Positions 8,160-25,795 of a stretch of 64,000 nt of DNA are shown piece after piece. Origin of the DNA: JAFDBW01 sp963723355. GTDB taxonomy: Bacteria; Desulfobacterota; Desulfuromonadia; Desulfuromonadales; BM103. Numbering within the stretch: position 1 is the first letter of the stretch; each line of letters starts with the position of its first letter. Where the stretch lies: assembly GCA_963723355.1 (NCBI GenBank), contig CAVRQQ010000012.1:62001-126000 (forward strand), in the 5' to 3' direction. The notes beneath the pieces are model-generated. The model worked only from the letters and a program-made list of their open reading frames with translations. It did not search any database and was not told the origin of the DNA. Position numbers and translations under genes: made by a program.

Positions 8160-8779
8160 TTTGCCAGGACTCCTTCTATCTGGTCGATCGCAGCTTCGGT
8201 CATGACCAGGTTAGGATACTTCAGGATGTCATAGACGTTGACGCCCTCGGCACGCAGCACTTTGATGAAAGGCAGGTTGCGTGCTGACAACTCGAGATTC
8301 GTGTTCTCACCATCAACCACGATCAGGGCCTTTTTCAATTCAAAGCGGTCGAGAACCTCAGCGAACCCCTTGGTGCTGATTTGCTCCAGGTCGAGGCCAT
8401 TGACAACGGTCATACATTCTTCCTTGTAACGGGCAGAAAGAGCAGAGCGCAGCGCGGACTGCTTGACCTTGCGGTTCAACTTGAATTTGTAGTCGCGAGG
8501 TGTCGGCCCGAAGACCACACCACCACCAACATGGTTCGGCGCAGTCGTCGTACCCTGACGGGCATTACCGGTACCCTTCTGGCGATAAGGCTTTTTGCCG
8601 CCACCGCGAACTTCGCTGCGACCTTTGGTCTTGGCAGTACCCTGACGTCTTGCGGCCAGCTGGTAGCGAACCATATCGTGCAGCAGGTATTCCTTGACAT
8701 CCGTGTTGAAAACTTCTTCAACCAGATCCCGCTCGGACACCTGCTTGCGGTTCATGTCATATACAACAATCTTTGCCAT
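8156..8779 (-). CDS. rplD: 50S ribosomal protein L4
   Basis: A 207-residue protein. The tunnel-lining loop with GRSEVRGGGKKPYRQKGTGN is clearly visible at about residues 53-75, followed by the Rossmann-like globular domain. In Escherichia coli L4 represses the S10 operon; that has not been shown here. Overlaps rplW by 4 bases. Confidence 0.97.
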   Translation of the reverse strand: MAKIVVYDMNRKQVSERDLVEEVFNTDVKEYLLHDMVRYQLAARRQGTAKTKGRSEVRGGGKKPYRQKGTGNARQGTTTAPNHVGGGVVFGPTPRDYKFKLNRKVKQSALRSALSARYKEECMTVVNGLDLEQISTKGFAEVLDRFELKKALIVVDGENTNLELSARNLPFIKVLRAEGVNVYDILKYPNLVMTEAAIDQIEGVLAK

Positions 8780-8811
8780 AACTAAACTCCGGCACTCATA
8801 CTAAGTAATTG

Positions 8812-9447
8812 TCACTTGGTCTTGAAGGTCTTGCGCAACATCACCAGACCATGGTTAGGCCCGGGGATGGCGCCCTTGATCAGAACCAGGTTCTGCTCAG
8901 GACGAACTTCAACGATTTCCAGACCCTGCTGGGTGACACGGGCGTTGCCCATCTGACCCGGCATCTTCTTGCCCTTATGGACACGTGCCGGCCAGGCGCT
9001 CATTCCGATCGAGCCAGGTGCCCGGTGGAACCTGGAGCCGTGCGTCGCACGCCCGCCAGAGAAACCCCAGCGCTTGATGACACCCTGAAAGCCCTTACCC
9101 TTGCTGGTCCCGGTTACGTCAATCATGTCACCTGGCTTGAAAACCGCGTCACAGGTAATCTGATCACCAACCTGATAGTCATCAACATTCTCGGCACCCA
9201 GCTCGCGCAGGTAAGCAAAAGCCCCCTGGTCTGCCTTTTTGAAGTGCCCCATCATAGGTTTGGAGGCACGATGGGTTTTCTTGGCTGAGAAACCAACCTG
9301 CAAAGCGTTATAACCATCAGCGGATTCCGTCTTTTTCTGCAAGACGGTACAGGGGCCTGCCTCCACCACGGTCACCGGTACACGGCGGCCATCGGCTACG
9401 AAGACCTGGGTCATGCCCAGTTTTTTACCTAAAATTCCCTGAATCAT
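8812..9447 (-). CDS. rplC: 50S ribosomal protein L3
   Basis: A 211-residue early-assembly protein. It begins MIQGILGKKLGMTQVF; the preceding GTG at 9450 is also in frame, but the ATG with AAAGGT upstream is the better start. The signature FSGGRATHGSRFHRAPGSIG lies in the loop reaching the peptidyl transferase centre. It follows rpsJ by 21 bases. Confidence 0.96.
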   Translation of the reverse strand: MIQGILGKKLGMTQVFVADGRRVPVTVVEAGPCTVLQKKTESADGYNALQVGFSAKKTHRASKPMMGHFKKADQGAFAYLRELGAENVDDYQVGDQITCDAVFKPGDMIDVTGTSKGKGFQGVIKRWGFSGGRATHGSRFHRAPGSIGMSAWPARVHKGKKMPGQMGNARVTQQGLEIVEVRPEQNLVLIKGAIPGPNHGLVMLRKTFKTK

Positions 9448-9468
9448 CACTTTACCTTTAATTCGCTA

Positions 9469-9777
9469 TTACAGCTTGATCTCGACATCGACACCGGCAG
9501 AGAGGTCCAGCTTCATTAAAGCATCAACCGTTTGCTGGGTCGGCTCGACGATATCAAGCAGACGCTTGTGTGTCCGCATTTCAAACTGCTCGCGGCTCTT
9601 CTTGTCAACATGCGGGCCACGCAGCACGCAATACTTGTTGATCACTGTCGGCAGCGGAATCGGACCGGCCACTCTGGCTCCGGTACGCTTGGCGGTATCG
9701 ACAATCTCATTGACCGACTGGTCAAGCAGCTTGTGATCATATGCCTTGAGGCGGATACGAATCTTTTGATTCTGCAT
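9469..9777 (-). CDS. rpsJ: 30S ribosomal protein S10 (NusE)
   Basis: A 102-residue protein with the standard IRIRLKAYDHKLLDQSVNEI start and the loop PLPTVINKYCVLRGPHVDKK. S10 also serves as NusE in transcription-translation coupling with NusG, which is encoded upstream in this window. It is the first gene of the S10 group and lies 15 bases after tuf. Confidence 0.98.
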   Translation of the reverse strand: MQNQKIRIRLKAYDHKLLDQSVNEIVDTAKRTGARVAGPIPLPTVINKYCVLRGPHVDKKSREQFEMRTHKRLLDIVEPTQQTVDALMKLDLSAGVDVEIKL

Positions 9778-9792
9778 GATCTCGTCCTTTAA

Positions 9793-10992
9793 TTACTCGA
9801 CAATATCGCTGACGACACCGGCGCCAACAGTACGGCCACCTTCGCGGATTGCGAAACGCAGCTCTTTGTCCATGGCGATCGGGGTGATCAGATCGACAGT
9901 GATCGCAATGTTGTCACCAGGCATGACCATCTCGGTCCCTTCCGGAAGCTCCACAACACCCGTCACGTCCGTCGTACGGAAGTAGAACTGCGGGCGGTAA
10001 CCTTTGAAGAACGGTGTATGACGACCACCCTCTTCCTTGGTCAGGATATAGGCTTCGGCCTTGAACTTGGTGTGCGGGGTGATGCTGCCCGGCTTCGCCA
10101 GGACCTGACCACGCTCGATATCTTCACGCTTCACGCCGCGCAGAAGGATACCGCAGTTATCACCGGCCTGACCCTGGTCAAGCAGCTTGCGGAACATCTC
10201 GACACCGGTGACAACCGACTTGGCGGTGTCCTTGATGCCGACGATCGCGACTTCCTCACCAACCTTGATGATGCCGCGCTCGACACGACCCGTGGCAACC
10301 GTGCCACGACCGGAGATCGAGAACACGTCCTCGACAGGCATCAGGAACGGACGATCGACTGCACGCTCAGGCTCGGGGATGTAGGCATCGCACTGGCGCA
10401 TCAGCTCCAGCACCGGCTCACAGGCGGCGCAGCCGTCGTTGCCGCAGCCACACTCAAGGGCCTTCAGGGCGCTGCCCGGAATGATCGGAATGTCGTCGCC
10501 GGGGAACTCGTAGGAGGAGAGCAGTTCACGAATCTCCAGCTCGACCAGCTCCATCAGCTCTTCGTCATCGACCATATCGGCCTTGTTCAGAAAAACCACC
10601 ATGGCAGGGACGCCAACCTGACGGGCGAGCAGGATGTGCTCACGGGTCTGGGGCATCGGGCCGTCGGCGGCGGAAACCACCAGGATCGCGCCGTCCATCT
10701 GCGCAGCACCGGTGATCATGTTCTTAACGTAGTCAGCATGACCCGGGCAGTCGACGTGAGCGTAGTGACGGTTGTCCGTCTCGTACTCGACGTGCGCCGT
10801 GGCGATCGTGATACCGCGCTCACGCTCCTCGGGAGCGTTGTCGATCTGATCGAACGCTTTAAACTCTGCGCCGCCTTTCGAGGACAGCACGTTCGTGATT
10901 GCTGCCGTCAGGGTCGTCTTGCCGTGGTCAACGTGACCGATTGTCCCGATGTTGACATGGGGCTTAGTCCGTTCAAACTTGGCTTTGGCCAT
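9793..10992 (-). CDS. tuf: Elongation factor Tu, copy 1 (str operon)
   Basis: GTPase of 399 residues that delivers aminoacyl-tRNA to the ribosome. The G motifs GHVDHGKTT, DCPGHADY and NKAD are intact, and domains 2 and 3 are complete. The protein has an unusual cysteine-rich insert at residues 181-191, CGCGNDGCAAC, in the stretch before the IPEPER motif of domain 1/2, where many EF-Tu have a shorter Cys-free segment. The protein is identical to the second copy at 26126-27325, with only scattered synonymous base changes. It follows fusA by 39 bases. Confidence 0.98.
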   Translation of the reverse strand: MAKAKFERTKPHVNIGTIGHVDHGKTTLTAAITNVLSSKGGAEFKAFDQIDNAPEERERGITIATAHVEYETDNRHYAHVDCPGHADYVKNMITGAAQMDGAILVVSAADGPMPQTREHILLARQVGVPAMVVFLNKADMVDDEELMELVELEIRELLSSYEFPGDDIPIIPGSALKALECGCGNDGCAACEPVLELMRQCDAYIPEPERAVDRPFLMPVEDVFSISGRGTVATGRVERGIIKVGEEVAIVGIKDTAKSVVTGVEMFRKLLDQGQAGDNCGILLRGVKREDIERGQVLAKPGSITPHTKFKAEAYILTKEEGGRHTPFFKGYRPQFYFRTTDVTGVVELPEGTEMVMPGDNIAITVDLITPIAMDKELRFAIREGGRTVGAGVVSDIVE

Positions 10993-11031
10993 GGTCGTAT
11001 CTCCTTATATTCTTTTCGCTTAAAAGTTGAT

Positions 11032-13110
11032 CTAACCCCTGGTTTTGCTGATAATTTCTTCAGCAATCGCCTTGGGAACCTGTTCATAATGATCGAATGT
11101 CATAGTGTAGGTTGCACGTCCCTGGGTCGCACTGCGCAGGTCCGTAGAATAACCGAACATGCTCGACAGGGGGACCTGGGCGCTGACAACCTGTGCACCA
11201 CCGCGGGCCTCCATACCGGCAACACGACCGCGACGGCTGTTCAGGTCACCCATAACTTCACCGAGGTATTCCTCGGGAAGGACGACTTCCACATCCATGA
11301 TCGGCTCGAGCAGGACCGGTTTGGCCTTGGCGGCGCCTTCCTTGAAACCCATCGAGCCGGCGATTTTGAACGCCATCTCAGAAGAGTCAACATCGTGGTA
11401 GGAACCGTCATAACAAGTAACCCTGACATCCACCAGCGGGAATCCGGCCAGGATACCGTTCTGTGCAGCTTCTTCAGCGCCGGCACCAACAGCAGGAATA
11501 TATTCACGGGGAATAACACCACCCTTGATCTGGTCGACATATTCGAAACCACCACCCGGCTCAAGCGGCTCAAGACGCAGGTGACAATCACCATACTGGC
11601 CACGGCCACCGGACTGGCGGACAAACTTGCCCTGCACTTCAACTGTCTTGGTAATCGTTTCACGGTAGGCAACCTGGGGAGCGCCGATGTTCGCTTCTAC
11701 CTTGAACTCGCGCTTCATGCGATCAACGATGATCTCAAGATGCAGCTCACCCATACCGGAGATGATGACCTGCCCGGTTTCTTCGTCGGTTTTGACGCGC
11801 AGGGAAGGGTCTTCCTGAACCAGCTTGCCAAGGGCTGTGCCCATCTTTTCCTGGTCACTCTTGGTCTTCGGCTCAATGGCGATATGGATAACCGGCTCAG
11901 GGAAATCCATGGCCTCGAGAATACAAGGGGTCTTGGGATCACAAAGCGTGTCACCGGTCGAGGTGTACTTCAAACCAACGGCTGCGGCAATATCACCTGA
12001 ATAAACCTGCTTGATCTCTTCACGCTTGTTGGCATGCATCTTCAGCAAGCGGCCAAAGCGCTCTTTCTTGTCCTTGGTGGCATTCAGTACGTGAGCACCG
12101 GACTCGGCGACACCAGAATAAACACGGAAGAAGGTCAGCTGCCCGACAAACGGGTCCGTCATGACCTTGAAGGCCAGGGAAGCAAAAGGAGCGTTGTCAT
12201 CTGCGGGACGAGTCACTTCAGCACCGGTATCAGGATCAATACCAGGAATCGGCTTCACATCAAGAGGTGAAGGCATGTAATCGATCACTGCGTCAAGCAG
12301 CGTCTGCACGCCCTTGTTCTTGAATGCCGTGCCGCACAGGACCGGGTTGATCTGCAACGCCATCGTCGCCTTGCGAATTCCGGCCTTGACTTCATCGATG
12401 GTCAGTTCTTCACCGCCGAGATATTTCTCCATCAGCTCCTCATCAACGGAACTGATCTCTTCAAGCAACGCCTCACGTGCCGCTTCAGCGTCATCCAGAA
12501 GATCAGCAGGGATCTCCGCGACCTCATAGTTGGCACCCATTGACTCGTCGCTCCAGATAATCGCTTTCATCTGGACCAGGTCAATAACACCGCGGAACAG
12601 GTCTTCTGCACCGATCGGCAGCTGAATCGGGATCGGATTGGCACCAAGACGGTCGCGCATCATTTTAACGCCACGATCGAAATCGGCGCCGACACGGTCC
12701 ATCTTGTTGATAAAGGCAATACGAGGCACGCCGTACTTGTCGGCCTGACGCCAGACTGTCTCCGACTGGGGCTCAACGCCGCCCACAGAACAGAACACGG
12801 CAACCGAGCCGTCGAGAACCTTAAGGGAGCGCTCTACCTCGATGGTAAAGTCAACATGTCCGGGGGTATCTATGATATTGACGCGGTGATCTTTCCAGAA
12901 ACAGGTGGTCGCAGCGGAGGTGATGGTAATCCCTCGCTCCTGCTCCTGCTCCATCCAGTCCATGGTGGCAGCACCATCATGAACTTCACCGATCTTGTGG
13001 GAAACGCCAGTGTAATAGAGAATACGCTCGGTGGTGGTCGTTTTACCGGCATCTATGTGGGCCATAATGCCGATATTACGGGTTTTATCTAATGCTACTT
13101 TGCGGGCCAC
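11032..13110 (-). CDS. fusA: Elongation factor G
   Basis: Translocation GTPase of 692 residues, full length. The start is a GTG giving a protein that opens ARKVALDKTRNIGIMAHIDA. Walker/G motifs AHIDAGKTTTTERI, DTPGHVDFT and NKMDRVGAD are intact, and domain IV has GGGFEYVDQIKGGVIPREY. It lies 18 bases after rpsG in the str operon. Long open frames on the opposite strand are shadows of this highly biased gene. Confidence 0.98.
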   Translation of the reverse strand: MARKVALDKTRNIGIMAHIDAGKTTTTERILYYTGVSHKIGEVHDGAATMDWMEQEQERGITITSAATTCFWKDHRVNIIDTPGHVDFTIEVERSLKVLDGSVAVFCSVGGVEPQSETVWRQADKYGVPRIAFINKMDRVGADFDRGVKMMRDRLGANPIPIQLPIGAEDLFRGVIDLVQMKAIIWSDESMGANYEVAEIPADLLDDAEAAREALLEEISSVDEELMEKYLGGEELTIDEVKAGIRKATMALQINPVLCGTAFKNKGVQTLLDAVIDYMPSPLDVKPIPGIDPDTGAEVTRPADDNAPFASLAFKVMTDPFVGQLTFFRVYSGVAESGAHVLNATKDKKERFGRLLKMHANKREEIKQVYSGDIAAAVGLKYTSTGDTLCDPKTPCILEAMDFPEPVIHIAIEPKTKSDQEKMGTALGKLVQEDPSLRVKTDEETGQVIISGMGELHLEIIVDRMKREFKVEANIGAPQVAYRETITKTVEVQGKFVRQSGGRGQYGDCHLRLEPLEPGGGFEYVDQIKGGVIPREYIPAVGAGAEEAAQNGILAGFPLVDVRVTCYDGSYHDVDSSEMAFKIAGSMGFKEGAAKAKPVLLEPIMDVEVVLPEEYLGEVMGDLNSRRGRVAGMEARGGAQVVSAQVPLSSMFGYSTDLRSATQGRATYTMTFDHYEQVPKAIAEEIISKTRG

Positions 13111-13128
13111 AGCAGTTCGTCCTCCGCC

Positions 13129-13600
13129 TTACCAGCGATAATGCGCGAAGGCTTTGTTAGCTTCGGCCATGCGATGAGTATCTTCGCGTTTCTTGACGGA
13201 CGAGCCACGGTTTCCAGCTGCATCCATGAATTCACCGGCAAGGCGCTCCTGCATGGTTTTTTCACCACGGCCACGAGCAAAACTTACGATCCAGCGAATC
13301 GCCAGGGCATTACGACGTTCATTGCGAACCTCAACCGGCACCTGGTAGGTGGAACCACCGACACGACGGGACTTGACTTCGACAGTCGGACGAACGTTTT
13401 CCAGGGCTTTCTTGAAAACCTCGACCGGTTCATCACCGGAACGCTGCTTGATCAGGTCGAAAGCACCGTAAACGATACTTCTCGGCGGTACTCTTCTTAC
13501 CGCCAAGCATCAGGGCATTGACGAACTTGGCCACCAGTTGATCGTGGAATTTCGGATCAGGCAGGATAACCCGCTTGGCTACTTCTCTTCTTCTCGGCAT
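13129..13600 (-). CDS. rpsG: 30S ribosomal protein S7, with an apparent 1-bp insertion
   Basis: 16S rRNA assembly protein of the small-subunit head. The N-terminus MPRRREVAKRVILPDPKF is read from the ATG at 13600, but the frame breaks at about 13477. Downstream, SIVYGAFDLIKQRSGDEPVE to the end (HRMAEANKAFAHYRW) lies in another frame. Removing the A at 13477 (T on the coding strand) restores GKKSTAEKIVYGAFDLI, exactly what S7 should read, and gives 156 residues. S7 is essential, so an error in the sequence is the simplest explanation. Confidence 0.93.
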
Positions 13601-13623
13601 AACGTCCTCTTCGTGTCTCTCAA

Positions 13624-13995
13624 TTACTTGGGCCGCTTGGCACCGTATTTGGAACGAGACTGCTTACGGTCTTTAACTCCGGCAAGGTCAAGGGCACCAC
13701 GGACGATCGTATAACGAACGCCGGGAAGGTCTTTGACACGGCCGCCACGGACCAGCACCACTGAGTGCTCCTGCAAGTTATGTCCGACGCCCGGAATGTA
13801 TGTAGTAACGACCATTCCATTGGTCAGGCGGACACGGGCAACCTTACGAAGCGCCGAGTTGGGCTTCTTCGGGGTCGTGGTGTACACGCGGGTACACACG
13901 CCACGCTTTTGAGGGTTACCCTTCAGCGCAGGTGCTGTTGATTTATCTTGTTTTTTCTCACGACCCATACGGATCAACTGATTGATCGTCGGCAT
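13624..13995 (-). CDS. rpsL: 30S ribosomal protein S12
   Basis: A 123-residue decoding-centre protein. TPKKPNSALRKVARVRLTNG and the HNLQEHSVVLVRGGRVKDLP loop carry the wild-type lysines at the positions where streptomycin-resistance changes occur. It is the first gene of the str operon and has its own promoter 71-99 bases upstream. Confidence 0.98.
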   Translation of the reverse strand: MPTINQLIRMGREKKQDKSTAPALKGNPQKRGVCTRVYTTTPKKPNSALRKVARVRLTNGMVVTTYIPGVGHNLQEHSVVLVRGGRVKDLPGVRYTIVRGALDLAGVKDRKQSRSKYGAKRPK

Positions 13996-14065
13996 CGAAT
14001 CACTCCCGAATTTGCGTATTCATGACGTTAAAAGAACAGGTTTTCTCACAGGAGAAAACCCGCTG

Positions 14066-14094
14066 AATCTAGCAAAGCGGGCTTTCCCTGTCAA
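14066..14094 (-). promoter_or_regulatory. Sigma-70 promoter of the rpsL-rpsG-fusA-tuf operon
   Basis: On the minus strand a perfect -35 TTGACA (14089-14094) is followed after exactly 17 bases by TAGATT (14066-14071, 4 of 6 match). It lies in the 144-base gap between the rpoC stop and rpsL. A hairpin GGTTTTCTC/GAGAAAACC sits in the predicted leader at about 14039-14060. Confidence 0.75.
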
Positions 14095-14139
14095 GCATTT
14101 TTAAAGCGGACTGCTTTTTTTTATCAACCGGCAAAAAAA

Positions 14140-18325
<4,186 letters not shown>

Positions 18326-18367
18326 GACACATCCTCCTTTTCAGGATGAGGGGTTTGCGCAGCAGTA

Positions 18368-22519
<4,152 letters not shown>

Positions 22520-22567
22520 GGTGTCTCCTCATTTATTGACTAAATCATTGATTGACTAAAGTATAAT

Positions 22568-22596
22568 AGCCAAGGCCGCTCAAGGCGACCTTGGCT
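22568..22596 (-). promoter_or_regulatory. Hairpin between rplL and rpoB, possible attenuator
   Basis: An inverted repeat AGCCAAGG/CCTTGGCT with extra pairing inside lies in the rplL-rpoB gap. On the minus strand it is followed by ATTATAC rather than a clean T-run, which fits a partial terminator. Attenuation at this place is known in Escherichia coli; its role here is inferred. Confidence 0.5.
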
Positions 22597-22622
22597 AGGA
22601 CATGATTATCCGGGACGGGCTA

Positions 22623-23009
22623 CTATTTGAGCTCCACGCTGGCGCCGGCTTCCTCCAGCTGGGTCTTGATGCCTTCGGCTTCTTCCTTGCTTGCGGCTTC
22701 CTTGACAGTGTTGGGGGTCCCGTCGACCAGATCCTTGGCTTCTTTCAGGCCCAGACCGGTGATGGCACGCACAACCTTGATGACATTGATTTTCTTGTCG
22801 CCGACAGCGGTGAGAACCACATCGAACTCTGTCTGCTCTTCAGCTGCAGCGGCTTCGCCACCGGCAGCAGGACCGGCAGCAGCAACTGCAACAGGTGCAG
22901 CAGCGGAAACGCCGAACTTTTCTTCCAGTTCCTTGACCATTTCAGCCAGCTCAAGGACGCTCATCTTCTCGATGAATTCAATAACCTGTTCTTTCGTGAT
23001 TGCAGCCAT
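22623..23009 (-). CDS. rplL: 50S ribosomal protein L7/L12
   Basis: Stalk protein of 128 residues that recruits translation GTPases. The N-terminal dimerisation domain (about 1-32) is followed by an Ala/Gly-rich hinge (about 37-55) and the C-terminal domain with KINVIKVVRAITGLGLKEAK. Normal length. It lies 70 bases after rplJ; I see no further element in that gap. Confidence 0.98.
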   Translation of the reverse strand: MAAITKEQVIEFIEKMSVLELAEMVKELEEKFGVSAAAPVAVAAAGPAAGGEAAAAEEQTEFDVVLTAVGDKKINVIKVVRAITGLGLKEAKDLVDGTPNTVKEAASKEEAEGIKTQLEEAGASVELK

Positions 23010-23079
23010 TTTTTGTATCCTCCGTAATCCTGTATAGATATATTTCTAGATCGTTAATTTGATGTCAGCCAGAGCAATC

Positions 23080-23601
23080 TCAGGCTGCTTCCTTCTGGTC
23101 CTTGATCGCCGCCAGAACCTGTACGAACGAACGTGGCACTGCAGCCAGGACGCCGACAAAGTTGGTCGCCGGGGCACTCATCGAGCCCAGCATCTTGGCC
23201 AGCAGCTGTTCGCGGCTCGGCAGATCCGACAACGCCTTGATCGCGCTGGCATCGATCAGCTTGCCGTCGAGCATACCGGCCTTCAGTTCGAAGACATCGT
23301 TCTTCTTGGCAAACTCAACCAATGCCTTGGCGGGAGCAACCGGATCGTCAGTAACCAGGGCGATCGCGGTCGGTCCGATCAGGAACTCATCGAAACAGGC
23401 CGCATCGGTATCCTTGGCAGCCAGACGCAGCAGGGTGTTCTTGACAACGCGGTACTCAACCCCGACTTCCCGGAGCTTGTTCCGCAAATCATTTGCCTGG
23501 TCCACATCCAGACCACGGTAATCAGCCAGGAAAGCAGCTTTGGCTTCCTTGAGTTTTTGCGCAAATTCCGCGACTAGAGCTTCTTTGCTTTGTTTATTCA
23601 A
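23080..23601 (-). CDS. rplJ: 50S ribosomal protein L10
   Basis: Stalk base protein of 173 residues. It starts with TTG (MNKQSKEALVAEFAQKLK) behind a strong AGGAGG, and the core FLADYRGLDVDQANDLRNKL and EYRVVKNTLLRLA match L10. The L10-L12 complex normally represses its own mRNA through the leader found just upstream. Confidence 0.96.
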   Translation of the reverse strand: MNKQSKEALVAEFAQKLKEAKAAFLADYRGLDVDQANDLRNKLREVGVEYRVVKNTLLRLAAKDTDAACFDEFLIGPTAIALVTDDPVAPAKALVEFAKKNDVFELKAGMLDGKLIDASAIKALSDLPSREQLLAKMLGSMSAPATNFVGVLAAVPRSFVQVLAAIKDQKEAA

Positions 23602-23694
23602 CGTCTCTCCTCCTTTCCTTGTAGATTTCAGAGCTAGTGATTTAGCTCCTCATCCCAGCCTTCATGAAGGTGAAGAAGAGACTGACTGTCTCAT

Positions 23695-23795
23695 ACACCA
23701 TCCATCTCGCCTCGGCAGGTGGTCACGGCCATTAAACCGTTAAGTACCTGCTGTCTGTGGCCAGGACTTGCTTTATCCTGTGAAATCGCACCACA
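23695..23795 (-). ncRNA. Ribosomal protein L10 leader (autoregulatory RNA)
   Basis: In the 219-base gap between rplA and rplJ the minus strand reads AGACAGCAGGTACTTAACGG, then a short loop, then CACCTGCCGAGG. CAGGT pairs with ACCTG, the hallmark of the L10 leader family that binds the L10-L12 complex. Boundaries are approximate. This fits repression of rplJ-rplL translation. Confidence 0.7.
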
Positions 23796-23820
23796 CGGGG
23801 CAGTGCGACGTGAAGCCTTA

Positions 23821-24523
23821 TTACTTGGCCAGCGCCTGCAACTCGGGGATGTCGATATTGACACCGGGGCCCATGGTCGCGGAGATGGTCACTTTCTTTA
23901 CGTAGGTGCCCTTGGCCGTCGATGGCTTGGCTTTGAAGAGAGCATCCATCAAGGTAACCAGGTTGCCCTTGAGCTTTCTCAGCATCAAAGGAGACCTTGC
24001 CAACCGGGGCATGCACAATACCGGCTTTTTCTACGCGATACTCGACCTTACCCGACTTGGCTTCACTGACGGCCCGGGCGATCTCAAAGGTAACCGTACC
24101 AACCTTTGGGTTGGGCATCAGGCTGCGGGGACCAAGCAGCTTGCCGATCTTGCCGACGGTGCCCATCATGTCAGGAGTGGCTATGGCGGTATCAAACTCA
24201 AACCAGCCGCCCTTGATCTTCTCGACCAGGTCATCACCACCGACATAGTCGGCACCGGCTTCCTGGGCTTCCAGGGCTTTTTCACCCTTGGCAAAAACCA
24301 GCACCCGGATCGTCTTGCCGAGACCGTTCGGCAGCACCACGGCACCACGCACCATCTGATCAGCCTTACGGGGGTCAACGCCGAGTTTGACCGAGACATC
24401 GACCGACTCGTCGAATTTGGCATAAGCCATCTCTTTAACCAGAGCCAACGCCTCGTCAACCGGGTATAACTTGGTGCGGTCGACCTTGTCCTTGGACGCT
24501 TTGAATTGTTTTCCTGTTGCCAT
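23821..24523 (-). CDS. rplA: 50S ribosomal protein L1, with an apparent 1-bp insertion
   Basis: L1-stalk protein, 233 residues when joined. The first part, with NPKVGTVTFEIARAVSEAKS and VEYRVEKAGIVHAPVGKVSF, runs to about 23980. The C-terminal part, KLKGNLVTLMDALFKAKPST to PELQALAK, is in another frame and stops at 23821. Removing the base at 23974 gives FDAEKLKGNL, the expected text. The longer open frame that runs on to 23732 is an artefact of the shift. It lies 32 bases downstream of rplK. Confidence 0.94.
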
Positions 24524-24555
24524 TGTCTATCTTCTCCGCATTCAGCGTGTAGTAA

Positions 24556-24981
24556 TTAAGCTACAACCTCGAGGCCCATGCTGCGCGCAGTTCCTTCTAT
24601 AATGCGCATGGCGCCCTCGATATTATATGCATTGAGGTCGGGCATCTTGAGCTTGGCGATTTCCTCGACCTGAGCCTTGGTGACTTTACCGACCTTGTCC
24701 TTGTTTGGCACACCGGAACCCTTGGGGATCTTGGCCGCCTTCAGCAGCAGCACGGCAGCCGGAGGCGTTTTGGTGATGAAGGTGAAGGAACGGTCAGCGT
24801 AGACCGTGATGATGACCGGGATAATCAGGCCTTCCTGATCCTGAGTCCTGGCGTTGTAAGCCTTGCAGAACTCCATGATATTCACGCCGTGCTGTCCCAG
24901 TGCCGGGCCAACCGGAGGTGAAGGATTTGCCTTGCCGGCAGGGATCTGCAGTTTTATCTGTCCAATAACCTTTTTGGCCAT
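24556..24981 (-). CDS. rplK: 50S ribosomal protein L11
   Basis: A 141-residue protein of the GTPase-associated centre. The N-terminal proline-rich domain (IPAGKANPSPPVGPALGQHG) and the RNA-binding C-terminal domain (GTARSMGLEVVA end) are intact. L11 is needed for the RelA response and thiostrepton binding in other bacteria. It follows nusG by 33 bases. Confidence 0.98.
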   Translation of the reverse strand: MAKKVIGQIKLQIPAGKANPSPPVGPALGQHGVNIMEFCKAYNARTQDQEGLIIPVIITVYADRSFTFITKTPPAAVLLLKAAKIPKGSGVPNKDKVGKVTKAQVEEIAKLKMPDLNAYNIEGAMRIIEGTARSMGLEVVA

Positions 24982-25014
24982 GAAATGACTCCTTAACTAT
25001 ATTCCGCCAGAAAC

Positions 25015-25560
25015 TCAGCTGGTTTTCTCAACCTGGATAAACTCAAGCTCAACCGGGGTGACCCGGCCAAAGATACTGACCATGACCTTGAGCTTGGCTT
25101 TATCAGGTTTAACGTCTTCAACAATGCCGGTGAAATTCAGGAACGGGCCATCGATAACGCGCACTGTTTCACCAACTTCAAATTCGACTTTCGGCTTCGG
25201 CCGCTCCACGCCTTCTTCCATGCGCGCGGTAATCTTGGCCACTTCCTCATCAGGAATCGGCGGAGGGGTCGTTCCACCACCGACGAAACCGGTTACTTTC
25301 GGTGTGTCCTTGACGATATGCCAGGTCTCACTGTTCAGTTCGACATGAACCAGGATATAGCCGGGGAAGAACTTGCGGGTGGACGTCTTGCGCTCACCGT
25401 TCTTCAACTCCACCACGGTTTCCGAGGGGATCAGAACTTCGCCGAAGAACTCCTCCGCGCCCAAAGAGCGGATGCGTTCCTCAAGGTTCAGCTTGACCTT
25501 GTTCTCGTAACCTGAGTAGGTATGTACTCCGTACCACTTCTTCTCGCCCATTGGATTCAC
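25015..25560 (-). CDS. nusG: Transcription termination/antitermination factor NusG
   Basis: A 181-residue factor that binds the RpoC clamp and links RNA polymerase to S10 or Rho. The NGN domain opens KKWYGVHTYSGYENKVKLNL and has FFPGYILVHVEL; the C-terminal KOW domain is VGETVRVIDGPFLNFTGIVE. A second in-frame ATG (MGEKKW) lies 9 bases downstream of the chosen start. It is 8 bases after secE. Confidence 0.97.
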   Translation of the reverse strand: MNPMGEKKWYGVHTYSGYENKVKLNLEERIRSLGAEEFFGEVLIPSETVVELKNGERKTSTRKFFPGYILVHVELNSETWHIVKDTPKVTGFVGGGTTPPPIPDEEVAKITARMEEGVERPKPKVEFEVGETVRVIDGPFLNFTGIVEDVKPDKAKLKVMVSIFGRVTPVELEFIQVEKTS

Positions 25561-25568
25561 TCGGTCTC

Positions 25569-25754
25569 TCAGTTGAGCAAGGCCTGGATCAGTGCTGACA
25601 AACCTGTGTCAACGACCCATAAGAAAACTGCCACCATCAGGACAAGCACGATGACAACCACCGTCGACCCGTAAGTTTCCTTGCGGGTGGGCCAGGTAAC
25701 CTTCTGCAGCTCGGCTTTGACCTGTTGGAGAAATTCGGTAACCTTGAAATTCAC
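25569..25754 (-). CDS. secE: Protein translocase subunit SecE
   Basis: A 61-residue single-span SecE. The amphipathic helix with VKAELQKVTWPTRKET is the family signature, followed by one membrane segment (VVVIVLVLMVAVFLWVV). Start is GTG. It pairs with SecY, encoded at the other end of this gene block. Confidence 0.96.
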   Translation of the reverse strand: MNFKVTEFLQQVKAELQKVTWPTRKETYGSTVVVIVLVLMVAVFLWVVDTGLSALIQALLN

Positions 25755-25795
25755 TATCGCAACCTGTATGTAGGATTATCGTTAAAGTTATTTGG

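Noticed and set aside
10018..12000. 660-codon plus-strand open frame opposite tuf and fusA
   Set aside because: It is the antisense shadow of two highly biased genes, crosses their boundary, and has no recognisable domain. A similar shadow lies opposite the second tuf.
23732..23820. C-terminal extension of L1 past 23821
   Set aside because: It only appears after the frameshift at 23974. The true L1 C-terminus ends at 23821, and this stretch is the L10 leader.
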